A stretch of DNA of 64,000 bases from assembly GCF_014127485.1 (NCBI RefSeq), contig NZ_CP059903.1, forward strand, positions 3,160,001-3,224,000, given 5' to 3'. How positions within the stretch are numbered: position 1 is the first letter of the stretch; each line of letters starts with the position of its first letter. Position numbers and translations under genes: made by a program. The DNA comes from Nocardioides dongkuii. GTDB lineage: Bacteria > Actinomycetota > Actinomycetes > Propionibacteriales > Nocardioidaceae. The notes beneath the pieces were generated by a model that was not told the origin of the DNA, did not search any database, and saw only the letters and a list, made by a program, of their open reading frames with translations. Below are positions 1 to 11,229 of this stretch, in pieces.

Positions 1-584
1 GAGCCGCCGAACTGCAGCGTCACGCCGTGCCGCCGGTACAGCTCGAGGAAGTCGAGGGACTGGAGGAGCACGTAGCTGAACTCGGTGTAGCTGATCCCGG
101 CCTCGAGGCGGGTGCGGACGACGTCGCGCGCGAGCATCCGGTTGACCGGGAAGTGCTTCCCGATGTCGCGCAGGAAGTCGATCGTCGACAGGTTCGCCGT
201 CCAGTCGTAGTTGTCGACCATGGTGGCGGCGTTCTCACCGTCGAAGGAGAGGAACGGCTCGATCTGCCGGCGTACCCGGCCCACCCAGTCGCGCACCGTC
301 TCCGGGGAGTTGAGCGTGCGCTCCCCCGACTCCCGCGGGTCGCCGATCATGCCGGTGGCGCCGCCCACCAGGACGTACGGCGTGTGGCCGGCGCGCTGGA
401 GCCGCATCGCGGTCACGATCTGGAGCAGGTTGCCCATGTGCAGGCTGGGCGCGGTCGGGTCGAAGCCGACGTAGTAGCGCACGCTCCCCCCGGCGAGCGC
501 CTCGCGCAGCGCGTCGAGGTCCGTGGCGTGCGCGACGAGGCCGCGCCACTCCAGGTCGTCGAGGAGGGTGGGGTCGAGGGGCAC
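1..584 (-). CDS. tyrS: Tyrosyl-tRNA synthetase, N-terminal part (cut by window edge)
   Basis: This class I aminoacyl-tRNA synthetase charges tRNA-Tyr in the cytoplasm. About 194 N-terminal residues are visible; the KMSKS loop and the C-terminal tRNA-binding domain lie outside the window. The reading frame shows the Rossmann active site: the [13 protein letters not shown] segment carries the HIGH-type signature (HMGN), followed by [10 protein letters not shown] and later [10 protein letters not shown], as in bacterial TyrRS. I place the start at the GTG on 582-584, giving [12 protein letters not shown], because this lies a normal distance before the HIGH motif. The gene diverges from the kinase gene at 708 with about 120 nt between them. 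Identification is firm; the exact start is less so. Confidence 0.93.
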   Translation of the reverse strand, partial: MPLDPTLLDDLEWRGLVAHATDLDALREALAGGSVRYYVGFDPTAPSLHMGNLLQIVTAMRLQRAGHTPYVLVGGATGMIGDPRESGERTLNSPETVRDWVGRVRRQIEPFLSFDGENAATMVDNYDWTANLSTIDFLRDIGKHFPVNRMLARDVVRTRLEAGISYTEFSYVLLQSLDFLELYRRHGVTLQFGG

Positions 585-707
585 GGTGAGCCTTCCGGGC
601 TTGAGGGGTACCGTCCCCCCCAGCCTGCCGCATCGCTCCCGGCCGCGCCCAGCGGGTTGTCGGACGGGCACGCTCTACAGTGACGTCGGCACGGGAGGTA
701 GCGCACG

Positions 708-2126
708 GTGATCGCAGGCAGGTACGCGCTCGACCACGAGGTCGGTCGCGGCGGCATGGGTGCCGTGTGGCTGGGTCGTGACGAGGTGCTCGGCCGACCC
801 GTCGCCATCAAGCGGATCGGCATGGCCCCGGTCGGCACGCCCGCCGGCGGTGCCCTCCCCGACCAGCGCGCCGAGCGCGAGGCCCGGCTGGCCGCCCGGC
901 TCAGCCACCCCCACGTGGTCGCGGTCTTCGACCTCGTCGAGGAGGACGGCGCCCAGTGGCTGGTGATGGAGTACGTCGAGGGGTCGACGCTCGCGCAGCT
1001 CGTGCGCGACCGGGGCCCGCTTCCCCCGGACGAGGCGGCCGCCCTGCTCGGTCAGGCCGCCGACGGTCTCGCGGCCGCGCACGCGGCCGGGATCGTGCAC
1101 CGTGACGTGAAGCCCTCCAACATCCTGGTGACCGCCGACGGCCAGGTGAAGCTCTCCGACTTCGGCATCGCCCGCGCGGAGGCCGACCCCACGCTGACCC
1201 AGACCGGCCTGGTGACCGGCTCGCCGGCGTACCTCGCCCCGGAGGTCGCCTCCGGCCGCACCGCCACCGACGCCAGCGACGTCTGGTCGCTCGGCGCCAC
1301 GCTCTACCACGCGCTGTCGGGCCACCCGCCGTACGAGGTCGGGGACAACCTGCTGGGCACGCTGTACCGGATCGTGCACGAGGAGCCGCCGCGCCTGCCC
1401 GACGCCGGGTGGCTCGCTCCCCTGCTCGAGGCCACGATGACGCGCGACCCCGAGGACCGCTGGTCGATGGCGCAGGTGCGCGACGTCCTGCAGGCCGGTC
1501 CGGGCGGCACGCTGCCCGCCCGCCGGACCCGCGTGCTCGCCCACGACCCCGAGACCACCCAGGCGATGCCCGGCCCGGCGCCGATCCCGCCGCCGACCCC
1601 GCCGCCCACCGCGACCCCCGATGAGCGCCGCCTCGGGCGCTGGCTGGTGCCCGCCCTGCTGGCGGTGACGCTCGCGGCGCTCGCGGGAGTCGTCGCGTTC
1701 TTCCTCGGCCTCGGCGACGACGAGGAGGCCCCCCAGCGCCCGGCCACGCAGGCCCCGAGCGCGTCCGCGCCGGCGTCGTCCCCGTCGCCGCCGACGCCGT
1801 CCCCGAGCGAGGGCGCCACCGCGGAGGGGATGGCGCAGTTCGCCGAGACCTACGTGACCACGGCCGCGCGGGACCCCCGCGCCGGATTCGCGCTGCTCAC
1901 GCCGGAGTTCCAGGAGGCGAGCGGCGGTTTCACCGGGTACGACGGGTTCTGGGGCGCGGTGAAGCGGGTCCGCGACATCGAGGTGATCGACGCCGACCCG
2001 ACCGACCTCGTCGTCACCTACTCCTACACCTACCAGCTCGAGCAGGGGCCGCCCGTCCCTGACCGGGTCAGCCTGCGCCTCTCCTACCGTGACGGGGAGT
2101 ACCGCGTCGCGGGTGAGCTCCCCTGA
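708..2126 (+). CDS. Receptor-type Ser/Thr protein kinase with NTF2-like ectodomain
   Basis: A Hanks-type kinase of 472 residues that phosphorylates Ser/Thr of cytoplasmic substrates. Seen: glycine loop GRGGMG (13-18), VAIK lysine 35, catalytic HRDVKPSN (131-138), DFG (151-153), activation loop with GSPAYLAPE. A Pro/Thr-rich juxtamembrane linker (about 285-305) leads to one membrane helix (about 312-335), then a Ser/Pro-rich stalk and a globular C-terminus of about 110 residues outside the cell. The ectodomain has no PASTA repeats; its pattern (FAETYVTTAARDP, then tyrosine-rich strands) suggests an NTF2/SnoaL-like fold, which is inference. The start is the GTG at 708 after GGGAGGT. The histidine-kinase gene follows after about 50 nt, so both may be co-transcribed. 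Confidence 0.92.
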   Translation: MIAGRYALDHEVGRGGMGAVWLGRDEVLGRPVAIKRIGMAPVGTPAGGALPDQRAEREARLAARLSHPHVVAVFDLVEEDGAQWLVMEYVEGSTLAQLVRDRGPLPPDEAAALLGQAADGLAAAHAAGIVHRDVKPSNILVTADGQVKLSDFGIARAEADPTLTQTGLVTGSPAYLAPEVASGRTATDASDVWSLGATLYHALSGHPPYEVGDNLLGTLYRIVHEEPPRLPDAGWLAPLLEATMTRDPEDRWSMAQVRDVLQAGPGGTLPARRTRVLAHDPETTQAMPGPAPIPPPTPPPTATPDERRLGRWLVPALLAVTLAALAGVVAFFLGLGDDEEAPQRPATQAPSASAPASSPSPPTPSPSEGATAEGMAQFAETYVTTAARDPRAGFALLTPEFQEASGGFTGYDGFWGAVKRVRDIEVIDADPTDLVVTYSYTYQLEQGPPVPDRVSLRLSYRDGEYRVAGELP

Positions 2127-2175
2127 CCGGCGCGGTCGCCACGCCGGGCGCCCTATCGTGACTGCAGGAGGTGGC

Positions 2176-5412
<3,237 letters not shown>

Positions 5413-5474
5413 GCGGACGCCCCGAGGGGTACGGGATCCCCCGGACACGTCATCGGACCACGGAGGGACACCCC

Positions 5475-5678
5475 ATGAAGAGCATCATCGCCCTGCTCGT
5501 CGTCGCCTGGCTGGTCATCGGCGCCGTCGCGGCGTTCCAGCGGGGCTACTTCGGCGACGACCGGGACGTCAGCTGCAAGACCGCAGCGGACACGGCCCTG
5601 ACCGTCGTCGCCGGGCCGCTCAACTACGTCGGCGTCAACCCCAAGGTGAAGTGCAACGTGCCCGAGCCCTCGAAGTGA
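5475..5678 (+). CDS. Small membrane-anchored protein, 67 aa, function unknown
   Basis: A short protein with an N-terminal hydrophobic helix (MKSIIALLVVAWLVIGAVAA) and a polar tail of about 45 residues that should face outward. Two cysteines in the tail, at DVSCK and KVKCN, could form a disulphide after export. A GGAGGG ribosome site sits 7 nt before the ATG, and the coordinates fit cleanly between the hybrid kinase and a strong terminator, so translation is likely. It may be the last gene of the kinase transcript (62 nt gap). I do not recognise a named family. Confidence 0.75.
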   Translation: MKSIIALLVVAWLVIGAVAAFQRGYFGDDRDVSCKTAADTALTVVAGPLNYVGVNPKVKCNVPEPSK

Positions 5679-5692
5679 CACCGGAGTGACAC

Positions 5693-5737
5693 AGGACGGA
5701 GGGGCCGGCGCACCTGGTGCGCCGGCCCCTCCGTCCT
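5693..5737. terminator. Bidirectional terminator hairpin between convergent genes
   Basis: A perfect 22-bp inverted repeat (AGGACGGAGGGGCCGGCGCA and beyond) with a single-base centre at 5715. It lies between the stop of the small membrane protein (5678) and the stop of the serine hydrolase on the other strand (5753). No long T-run follows, as is usual for actinobacterial terminators. It can serve both converging transcripts. Confidence 0.85.
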
Positions 5738-5752
5738 GGTGTCTTCGCTCGG

Positions 5753-6961
5753 TCAGGACCGGCAGATCGCGGTGTCCACCGCCCGGTTGACGTCGGACAC
5801 CATGCCCAAGGTGTTGGGCAGCCCGTTGACGGCCACGACCGCCCACCGGCCGTCGGGGGTCACCAGGTTGCGGGTCTCGAAGCCCTGGATGTCGCCGCCG
5901 TGGCCCCAGCCCCGGACGTCGCAGGAGAGTCGGCGGGTGGTGAGGCCGAGGCCGTAGCGCCACCCGGGGCCCGGGTCGAAGTGGGGCGCCCGGACGGTCT
6001 TCTTCATCTCGCGCAGCTGCGCGGGGGGCAGCAGCTCGCCGCCGAGCAGCGCGGTCATGAAGCGGCCGAGGTCCCGCGGCGAGCCCACGAGCTTGCCGGC
6101 CGCCCAGCCGAACGACGGGTCCATCCGGGTCAGGTCGACCCAGGGGTCGCCCGGCTTCTCGGCGAGGTAGCCCCGGGGGTGGCGGCCGCGGATCCCCTGC
6201 TCGCCGGTCTCCGGCCAGTAGGTGTCCTCGAGCCCGATCTCGTCGATGATGCGGCGCTCGATCTCCTCGCCGATCGGGCGTCCGGTGATCCGCTGCGCGA
6301 GCAGGCCCAGGACGATGTAGTTGGTGTTGCTGTACTCCCAGCGGGTGCCGGGCCGGAAGTGCCGGCGCTCGGCGAGGGCCGCCTCGACCAGCTCGTGCGG
6401 CTCGACGTAGGTGCGTGCCATGGAGAGCAGCGTCCCGCCGCCCTCGAGGACGATGCTGTCGTAGTCCGGGAGGCCGGAGGTCTGCTGCAGGAGCTGGCGC
6501 ACGGTGATCCGCCGTCCGTTGTTCCCGTGGCCGCGGATCAGGCCGGGCAGGTAGGTCTCGACCGGCTCGGCGAGGTCCACGCGCCCCTCGGCCACGAGCT
6601 GCAGGACCACGGTGGCGGTGAACGTCTTGTTGTTGCTGCCGAGCCGGACCCGGGGATCGCGCGGGATGGGTCGCCCGGTCCGGAGGTCGCCGGCGCCGGC
6701 GCGGTAGGTGCGGACCTTCCCGTCGCCGCCGCGGACCGTCGCGATCGCCCCGGGCAGGCCGGTGCGGCTGACCAGCCGGTCGACCGCTCGCTGGATGGCG
6801 GCGTCCCGGCCGCGCTTGCCGCGCTCGGGGGCGGCCGGGGCGGCCGGGGCGGCCGAGGCCGCCGGGTCGGCGTGGGCTCCCGCCGGCGTCCCGCCGGTGA
6901 GTGCCGTGACGGACATGGCGGCGGCCAGGACGGCCAGACCGGTGCTGCGGACGAAGGACAT
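5753..6961 (-). CDS. Secreted serine hydrolase, class C beta-lactamase / DD-peptidase fold
   Basis: A 402-residue exported protein of the AmpC/DD-carboxypeptidase superfamily. The N-terminus has a Sec signal peptide (MSFVRSTGLAVLAAAMSVTA, cleavage near AHA/DP) and an Ala/Pro linker. Catalytic signatures: SNNK (Ser109-Lys112, the SxxK motif), YSN (210-212) and GHGGD in the position of the third K/HxG motif. Members act on D-amino-acid peptides or esters; the substrate here cannot be read from sequence. The start ATG follows AGGAGC by 7 nt. It lies 147 nt downstream of the two-component pair on the same strand and may be its target. A deacylating beta-lactamase is possible but less likely than a peptidase or esterase. 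Confidence 0.88.
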   Translation of the reverse strand: MSFVRSTGLAVLAAAMSVTALTGGTPAGAHADPAASAAPAAPAAPERGKRGRDAAIQRAVDRLVSRTGLPGAIATVRGGDGKVRTYRAGAGDLRTGRPIPRDPRVRLGSNNKTFTATVVLQLVAEGRVDLAEPVETYLPGLIRGHGNNGRRITVRQLLQQTSGLPDYDSIVLEGGGTLLSMARTYVEPHELVEAALAERRHFRPGTRWEYSNTNYIVLGLLAQRITGRPIGEEIERRIIDEIGLEDTYWPETGEQGIRGRHPRGYLAEKPGDPWVDLTRMDPSFGWAAGKLVGSPRDLGRFMTALLGGELLPPAQLREMKKTVRAPHFDPGPGWRYGLGLTTRRLSCDVRGWGHGGDIQGFETRNLVTPDGRWAVVAVNGLPNTLGMVSDVNRAVDTAICRS

Positions 6962-7030
6962 CAGGTGCTCCTGGAGTCGTCGGGAGTGATGTCCACGACG
7001 CTAGGGAGCCCGAGCGGCCCCTACGAGACC

Positions 7031-7063
7031 CGAAGGACGCAACCCCAGGACCTCCATCCTTCG
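7031..7063. promoter_or_regulatory. Inverted repeat CGAAGGA-N19-TCCTTCG upstream of serine hydrolase
   Basis: Seven-base arms at 7031-7037 and 7057-7063 lie in the only intergenic space between the response regulator stop (7109) and the serine hydrolase start (6961). The site is about 70-100 nt before the hydrolase start, a place where a NarL-type regulator could bind. It could instead be a weak terminator for the regulator gene. The assignment is speculative. Confidence 0.3.
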
Positions 7064-7108
7064 ATGCAGGCAGGTACGCCGAGTCGGCGCTTGTGTCCGC
7101 CCCGCCGG

Positions 7109-7774
7109 TCAGCCGGGGAGGTCGACGATCCGGTTCTGGTAGGCCCAGACGGCGGCCTGCAGCCGCGAGCGGACCCCGAGCTTGGGCAGGATCCGGGCCA
7201 GGTGCGACTTCACCGTCGAGACCTCGAGGACCAGCGACTGCGCGATCTCCTCGTTCGACATGCCCTGGGCCAGGAGCAGCACGATGTCGAGCTCGCGGGG
7301 GGTCAGCAGGTCGGTGCCGCGGGCCGCCGTGACGGGCTGGGTACGCCGCCGGCTCAGCACCTCCCCCACCACCCGCTTGGTGAGCGAGTCGTCCAGGGTC
7401 CCGTTGCCGGCGGCGACCGAGCGCACGGCACGCACCAGGACCTCGGGGTCGGCGTCCTTGAGCTGGAAGCCGGCCGCCCCCGCTTCGAGCGCCCCGAAGA
7501 GGTAGTCGTCGATCTCGAAGGTCGTGAGCACCAGGACCGGGATCGGGTCCGGAACGTCGGGTCCGCTCAGCGCGCGGGTGGCGGCGATGCCGTCCAGCAC
7601 CGGCATCCGGATGTCCATGCAGACGACGTCGGGACGCAGCCGCTGGGCGACCTCGACCGCCTCCCGGCCGTCGGCCGCCGTACCGACGACCTCGAGGTCC
7701 GGCTCCAGGCCCAGCAGCGTCACCAGCCCGGTGCGCACCAGCGGCTGGTCGTCGGCGACCACGACTCGGATCAC
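7109..7774 (-). CDS. NarL/LuxR-family response regulator
   Basis: A 221-residue DNA-binding response regulator. The receiver domain (about 1-120) has the acidic pair DD (8-9), phospho-acceptor Asp54 in CMDIRMP, and the conserved Lys in FQLKDAD. A LuxR-type helix-turn-helix (about 150-210) shows LTPRELDIVLLLAQGMSNEE and TVKSHLARIL. The GTG start overlaps the kinase stop in GTGA, so the pair is translationally coupled. Phosphorylation by the partner kinase should control promoter binding; the divergent-free layout suggests the downstream serine hydrolase as a candidate target. Confidence 0.93.
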   Translation of the reverse strand: MIRVVVADDQPLVRTGLVTLLGLEPDLEVVGTAADGREAVEVAQRLRPDVVCMDIRMPVLDGIAATRALSGPDVPDPIPVLVLTTFEIDDYLFGALEAGAAGFQLKDADPEVLVRAVRSVAAGNGTLDDSLTKRVVGEVLSRRRTQPVTAARGTDLLTPRELDIVLLLAQGMSNEEIAQSLVLEVSTVKSHLARILPKLGVRSRLQAAVWAYQNRIVDLPG

Positions 7775-8994
7775 GATGTCTCCCTCTCGCGCGGGACCCG
7801 CAGGGTGACCTGCCACCCGCCGTCCTCGGTGGGTCCGGCGTCCAGGGTGGCACCGGTGAGCTGGGCCCGCTCGCGCATGCCCAGCAGCCCGAACCCGCTG
7901 CCGCCGGACGCGGGAGGTACGGCGGGCGCGGGCGCGTTCCGGACGGTCACCACCACGGCGTCGTCGGCCCGGGCGTCCACGGTGACCCGGCACGGCGCGC
8001 CGGGTGCGTGCCGGCCGGCGTTGGCCAGCGCCTCCTGGACGGCGCGGTACGCCGCGAGCTGCGCCAGCGGTCCCACGTCCCGGCCCAGGTCCGGCTCCTC
8101 GCCGAGCACCGTCAGCTCGACGTCCCGCCCGGTGGCCGTCACCTCGGCCACCAGGTGGCGGATGCCCGCCACCGTCTCGGGCCGCGCGTCGGCGTCCGGC
8201 TCCCGGACACGGAGCAGCCCGACGAGGCTGCGAAGGTCGCGGAGGACCGCGGTGCTCTGCGACCGCACCTGGTGGACCGCCTGCTTGGCGCCGGCGGGGT
8301 CGGTGTCGATCTGCCGCTCGACCGCGCCGGCGAGCACGGCGATCCCGGTCAGGTGGTGCGCCGCGATGTCGTGGAGCTCGCGCGCCATGTCGGCCCGCTC
8401 GCGCGCGACGGCCGCCTCCACGAGGGCGTCCTGCTCCCGGGCGATCGCCTCGGCCTGCGCGGCGCGGGCGCGCACGCTCTCTCGCAGCGCACCGACCCAC
8501 GAGCCCACGACCACGGCCGCCCCGATGGTCAGCAGCGCCTGCAGGAGGGAGAAGCCCAGGGCCCCGGCCCGGGAGAGACCCACGTCGGCCGCGACCAGGA
8601 CCCCCGCCAGGGTCATGCAGGCCGCGACGACCGCGAGCGCCGGCACCAGGCTGCGGACCGGCCGGGACGAGGCGGCGGCGTACACCGCCGTCACGATCGC
8701 CAGCGAGCCGATGCTGGTCGCGTCCGCGGCCCCGGCGAGCGCGAGCAGGGGCACCGGCACCGCCACGCCCACGAGCGCCGCTCGTGGCCGGTGACCTGCG
8801 GCCAGCAGCGCAGCCGCCTGCGCGAGGAGGCCGGGCGCGGTGAGCCACCAGGCGGTCCCACCCGGCGCCGGGGCGACCACCGCCGGGTCGTCCGTCGTGG
8901 ACGCCGCGACGAGGAGCACGATCGCGAGAGTCCCGCAGCCGACGGCTGCGGCGACCGTGGAGAGCCTGGGCGACGACGGACGCGACGTACCCAC
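7771..8994 (-). CDS. DesK/NarX-type sensor histidine kinase
   Basis: The sensor of the pair with the regulator at 7109. The N-terminal half has about five to six hydrophobic segments (for example LAIVLLVAAS and GLLAQAAALLA), so it is a multi-pass membrane sensor. The C-terminal half has the HisKA_3 motif ARELHDIAAHHL with the phospho-His, and an HATPase_c domain with GSGFGLLGMRERA. The start is uncertain: the open frame extends upstream to 9174, but that extension is arginine-rich and not helix-like, so I chose GTG 8992-8994 next to AGGAGG (which is unusually close to it). The signal sensed is unknown; membrane or cell-wall stress is typical for the family. Confidence 0.88.
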   Translation of the reverse strand: MGTSRPSSPRLSTVAAAVGCGTLAIVLLVAASTTDDPAVVAPAPGGTAWWLTAPGLLAQAAALLAAGHRPRAALVGVAVPVPLLALAGAADATSIGSLAIVTAVYAAASSRPVRSLVPALAVVAACMTLAGVLVAADVGLSRAGALGFSLLQALLTIGAAVVVGSWVGALRESVRARAAQAEAIAREQDALVEAAVARERADMARELHDIAAHHLTGIAVLAGAVERQIDTDPAGAKQAVHQVRSQSTAVLRDLRSLVGLLRVREPDADARPETVAGIRHLVAEVTATGRDVELTVLGEEPDLGRDVGPLAQLAAYRAVQEALANAGRHAPGAPCRVTVDARADDAVVVTVRNAPAPAVPPASGGSGFGLLGMRERAQLTGATLDAGPTEDGGWQVTLRVPRERETS

Positions 8995-9786
8995 CTCCTC
9001 GACTTCGCGGGTGCCGGTCGAGGGTAGCGAGGTCCGCCGCGGGAGGCGTGCGGGACGGAGCCGTCGGAGCCCGGCCGGTTCGGGGAGGATCTCCGGCGCC
9101 TGGTGCCGGAGAAGCTCCCAGGTCGAGCAGCACAGTCGCGGGTCGGGCGCCTCACACGTCGGAGCCGTGGGCACCGTCTTCGAGAAGGCCCTGGTCGCGG
9201 AGGGTCTCGAGCCACTCCCTCGTCGCCTGCACCTGTCTCCGCCTGCCAGGCAACGGCCACCAGACAGCGCGCCGCAGGGTGCGTTCGTACGTCACCATCG
9301 TGGCGTCCACGTCGAGCCGCCCGTCGACGAAGACGAGGGACGTCTGGAGCCCGCGATCGCCCCCGGACCGCGACTCCCCGAACGACCCACCGCCGGACGT
9401 CGATGCGCGCTCCCCACGGCCCATGACTCGATCATCGGGCAGCGAGGACTGGTTGTCTCGGGGACTCAGCGGGCTAGGGGACAGGCCCGGCGCGGTGGAG
9501 ACCGGGATACAGGCCGCTCAGGTCCTGCCCGATCGCCGACTTGAGCCCCTGGCTCGTCTCCATCTCTGCGCGAACGTCGTCGAGGGGAGCGTCGAGTGCC
9601 TCGCCGCGTTCATCGACACGATTCTCACCGGCATGGCCACGCAGGCCCGCGACGGAGCGACCCGTCAGGAGCTGGAGGCCGCTGCGGCGTTGGCGATGAC
9701 GGCCTGGCCCACCGGCGCCGCGGCCATGGTCCAGGTGCCCGTCGACGACGACAGGTCGTGAGCGAGGGCGACGGCGGCCCCCTGAC
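8995..9786. other. Gene-poor stretch, possible decayed genes
   Basis: About 790 nt with no convincing complete gene apart from a weak 90-codon frame (listed separately). On the minus strand an open frame without any start codon runs from about 9710 to 9478 and reads in part LDAPLDDVRAEMETSQGLKS, with protein-like composition, which looks like the tail of a gene that has lost its 5' end. Plus-strand frames here are low-complexity and arginine-rich and I do not credit them. No RNA gene or repeat was seen. Confidence 0.4.
9152..9424 (-). CDS. Hypothetical protein, 90 aa, possibly a gene remnant
   Basis: A frame whose second half looks like real protein (SLVFVDGRLDVDATMVTYER, then REWLETLRDQGLLED), while the first 25 residues are Gly/Ser/Arg-rich and look non-coding. 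There is no good ribosome site before the ATG. It may be the 3' part of a gene whose start was lost, consistent with the decayed look of the surrounding stretch. I recognise no family. Confidence 0.35.
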   Translation of the reverse strand: MGRGERASTSGGGSFGESRSGGDRGLQTSLVFVDGRLDVDATMVTYERTLRRAVWWPLPGRRRQVQATREWLETLRDQGLLEDGAHGSDV

Positions 9787-10161
9787 TCATCGCCCGGGCA
9801 CGAGCGCCTGCAGAGAGCCGGACTTGAACCGGCGTACCTCCTGCGGCCAGCCGCACCCCTCGGCCACCCGTCCCGCCCACCGGCGCGCGGACTCGTCGTC
9901 GGGCACGTCGACGATGGTCAGCCCGCCGAGCCACTCCTTGGTCTCCGCGAACGGCCCGTCGGTGACGACCAGCTCGCCACTCGTGGCGTCCGCGGCCGCC
10001 GCCTCCTCGAGCTCCTCGACCAGTCCCCCGGCGTAGACCAGGACGCCTTGGTCCTGCATCTCCCGCACGACCGCCCGGGACGGCTCCGCCCGGCTCTCGA
10101 ACCACGTCTCGTCGTGGTCGCCGACCCACTGCTGGTTGAAGTAGATGAGGTAGTGAGGCAT
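9787..10161 (-). CDS. YCII-related (DGPF-type) domain protein
   Basis: A 124-residue cytoplasmic protein of the YCII/YciI ferredoxin-like superfamily. It starts MPHYLIYFN, has the typical VVTDGPFAETKEWLGG block and ends with a charged tail. Such proteins form small dimeric alpha/beta barrels; in actinobacteria they are often encoded near ECF sigma factors but their chemistry is mostly unknown. No partner gene is adjacent here. Start ATG 10159-10161 follows a GGGAC stretch. Confidence 0.85.
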   Translation of the reverse strand: MPHYLIYFNQQWVGDHDETWFESRAEPSRAVVREMQDQGVLVYAGGLVEELEEAAAADATSGELVVTDGPFAETKEWLGGLTIVDVPDDESARRWAGRVAEGCGWPQEVRRFKSGSLQALVPGR

Positions 10162-10337
10162 CCCGGTCCCCTTCGTCGGGCGGACCTGGTGCCCGCCGTA
10201 CCTACGCTACGAACGGCGGCCGGCGAATACGACACTCGCGCTTGAGCGTGTCGGGCGTGATCGGCCCGAGGTGTCGAGCCAGGACGGCCCGTGGTGCCCC
10301 GAGACCGCCCGGAGCGCGACAGGTACGGCGTGCCGCC

Positions 10338-11012
10338 TCAGGCCGGCACCACTGCCTGACCCTCGAGGCGGTGGAGGTCGGGCAGCCTTCGGCGCAGCAC
10401 CATGTGCACGGCGACCAGCGTGGAGGTCAACGCCGCATAGACGCACCACAGCGACGCGAAAGCCTGGACGTAGACGATGGCGACGACCGTGAGCCCGACC
10501 AGGTTGAGCAGTCCGAAGGCGACGATCGAGGGGTAGCCCGACAGCACCGACGGGCCGATCACCGCCACGATGTACAGCACGGCCCACATCGTCCCGTACG
10601 TCAGGTCGACGTCGTAGACCAGTGCGTGCGGCTCCTCCCTCACCTGGACCGGGCCGTCGAGCACCGCCCAGAGCAGGTACGCCGCGACCACTGCGCCGAG
10701 GACGACGAACGGCGCCACCCGCCGGCGCCTCCCCTGAGGCTCGAGCAAGAGCACCGCGAGCGGCACCAGGATCGGCAGGACCGGGAAGGCGACGAGGACG
10801 TAGATCATCGCGGCGGCGTGCTGGACACCGGCCGAGACGTCGTCGGACGCGCCGCTCCAGACGAGGGCCTCGGTCAGCTGGTGGAGCGCGAAGAGCAACG
10901 GCAGCGACGCGAACGGCAGCTCCCGGACCGTCCGCACCTCACGCAGGCAGACCGCAGCGACGGGGAGCAGGCCCACGCCAGCGGTCAGATCGGCGCTCAT
11001 CGAGAAGCACAT
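10338..11012 (-). CDS. DUF6629-type integral membrane protein
   Basis: A 224-residue protein with about six to seven hydrophobic helices. It begins MCFSMSADLTAGVGL and carries ELPFASLPLLFALHQLTEAL, both typical of the DUF6629 family as I recall it. The open frame extends upstream to 11099, but MCFS at 11010-11012 is the family start. The second helix has a His-Gln-x-x-Glu cluster that could be functional. Its role is unknown. It is a single gene between a YCII protein and tRNA-Met. Confidence 0.75.
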   Translation of the reverse strand: MCFSMSADLTAGVGLLPVAAVCLREVRTVRELPFASLPLLFALHQLTEALVWSGASDDVSAGVQHAAAMIYVLVAFPVLPILVPLAVLLLEPQGRRRRVAPFVVLGAVVAAYLLWAVLDGPVQVREEPHALVYDVDLTYGTMWAVLYIVAVIGPSVLSGYPSIVAFGLLNLVGLTVVAIVYVQAFASLWCVYAALTSTLVAVHMVLRRRLPDLHRLEGQAVVPA

Positions 11013-11124
11013 CTCTCGGCCGGTTCCCCGGTCCGGCGGACGCAAGCCCCGAGGATCAGCGGTTGCAGCGGCCGAGCAGGGCTCCGCCCGTGCGACCACC
11101 CCTACTAGGCTGCTCGCGCACCTC

Positions 11125-11197
11125 GGGCCGGTAGCTCAGCTGGCAGAGCAGGAAACTCATAATTTCCCACGCGCGGGTTCGAGCCCCGCCCGGCCCA
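11125..11197 (+). tRNA. tRNA-Met (anticodon CAT)
   Basis: A 73-nt cloverleaf without encoded CCA. Acceptor GGGCCGG (11125-11131) pairs with CCGGCCC (11190-11196), discriminator A. D-arm GCTCAGCTGGCAGAGC; anticodon stem GGAAA/TTTCC with loop CTCATAA, anticodon CAT at 11158-11160; T-arm CGGGTTCGAGCCCCG. The acceptor end pairs fully (G1-C72), unlike an initiator tRNA, so it is an elongator methionine tRNA, or possibly a CAT tRNA modified to read isoleucine AUA. Confidence 0.93.
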
Positions 11198-11229
11198 CTG
11201 GCGCGCCTGCCGACGTACGCGGAACGGAA

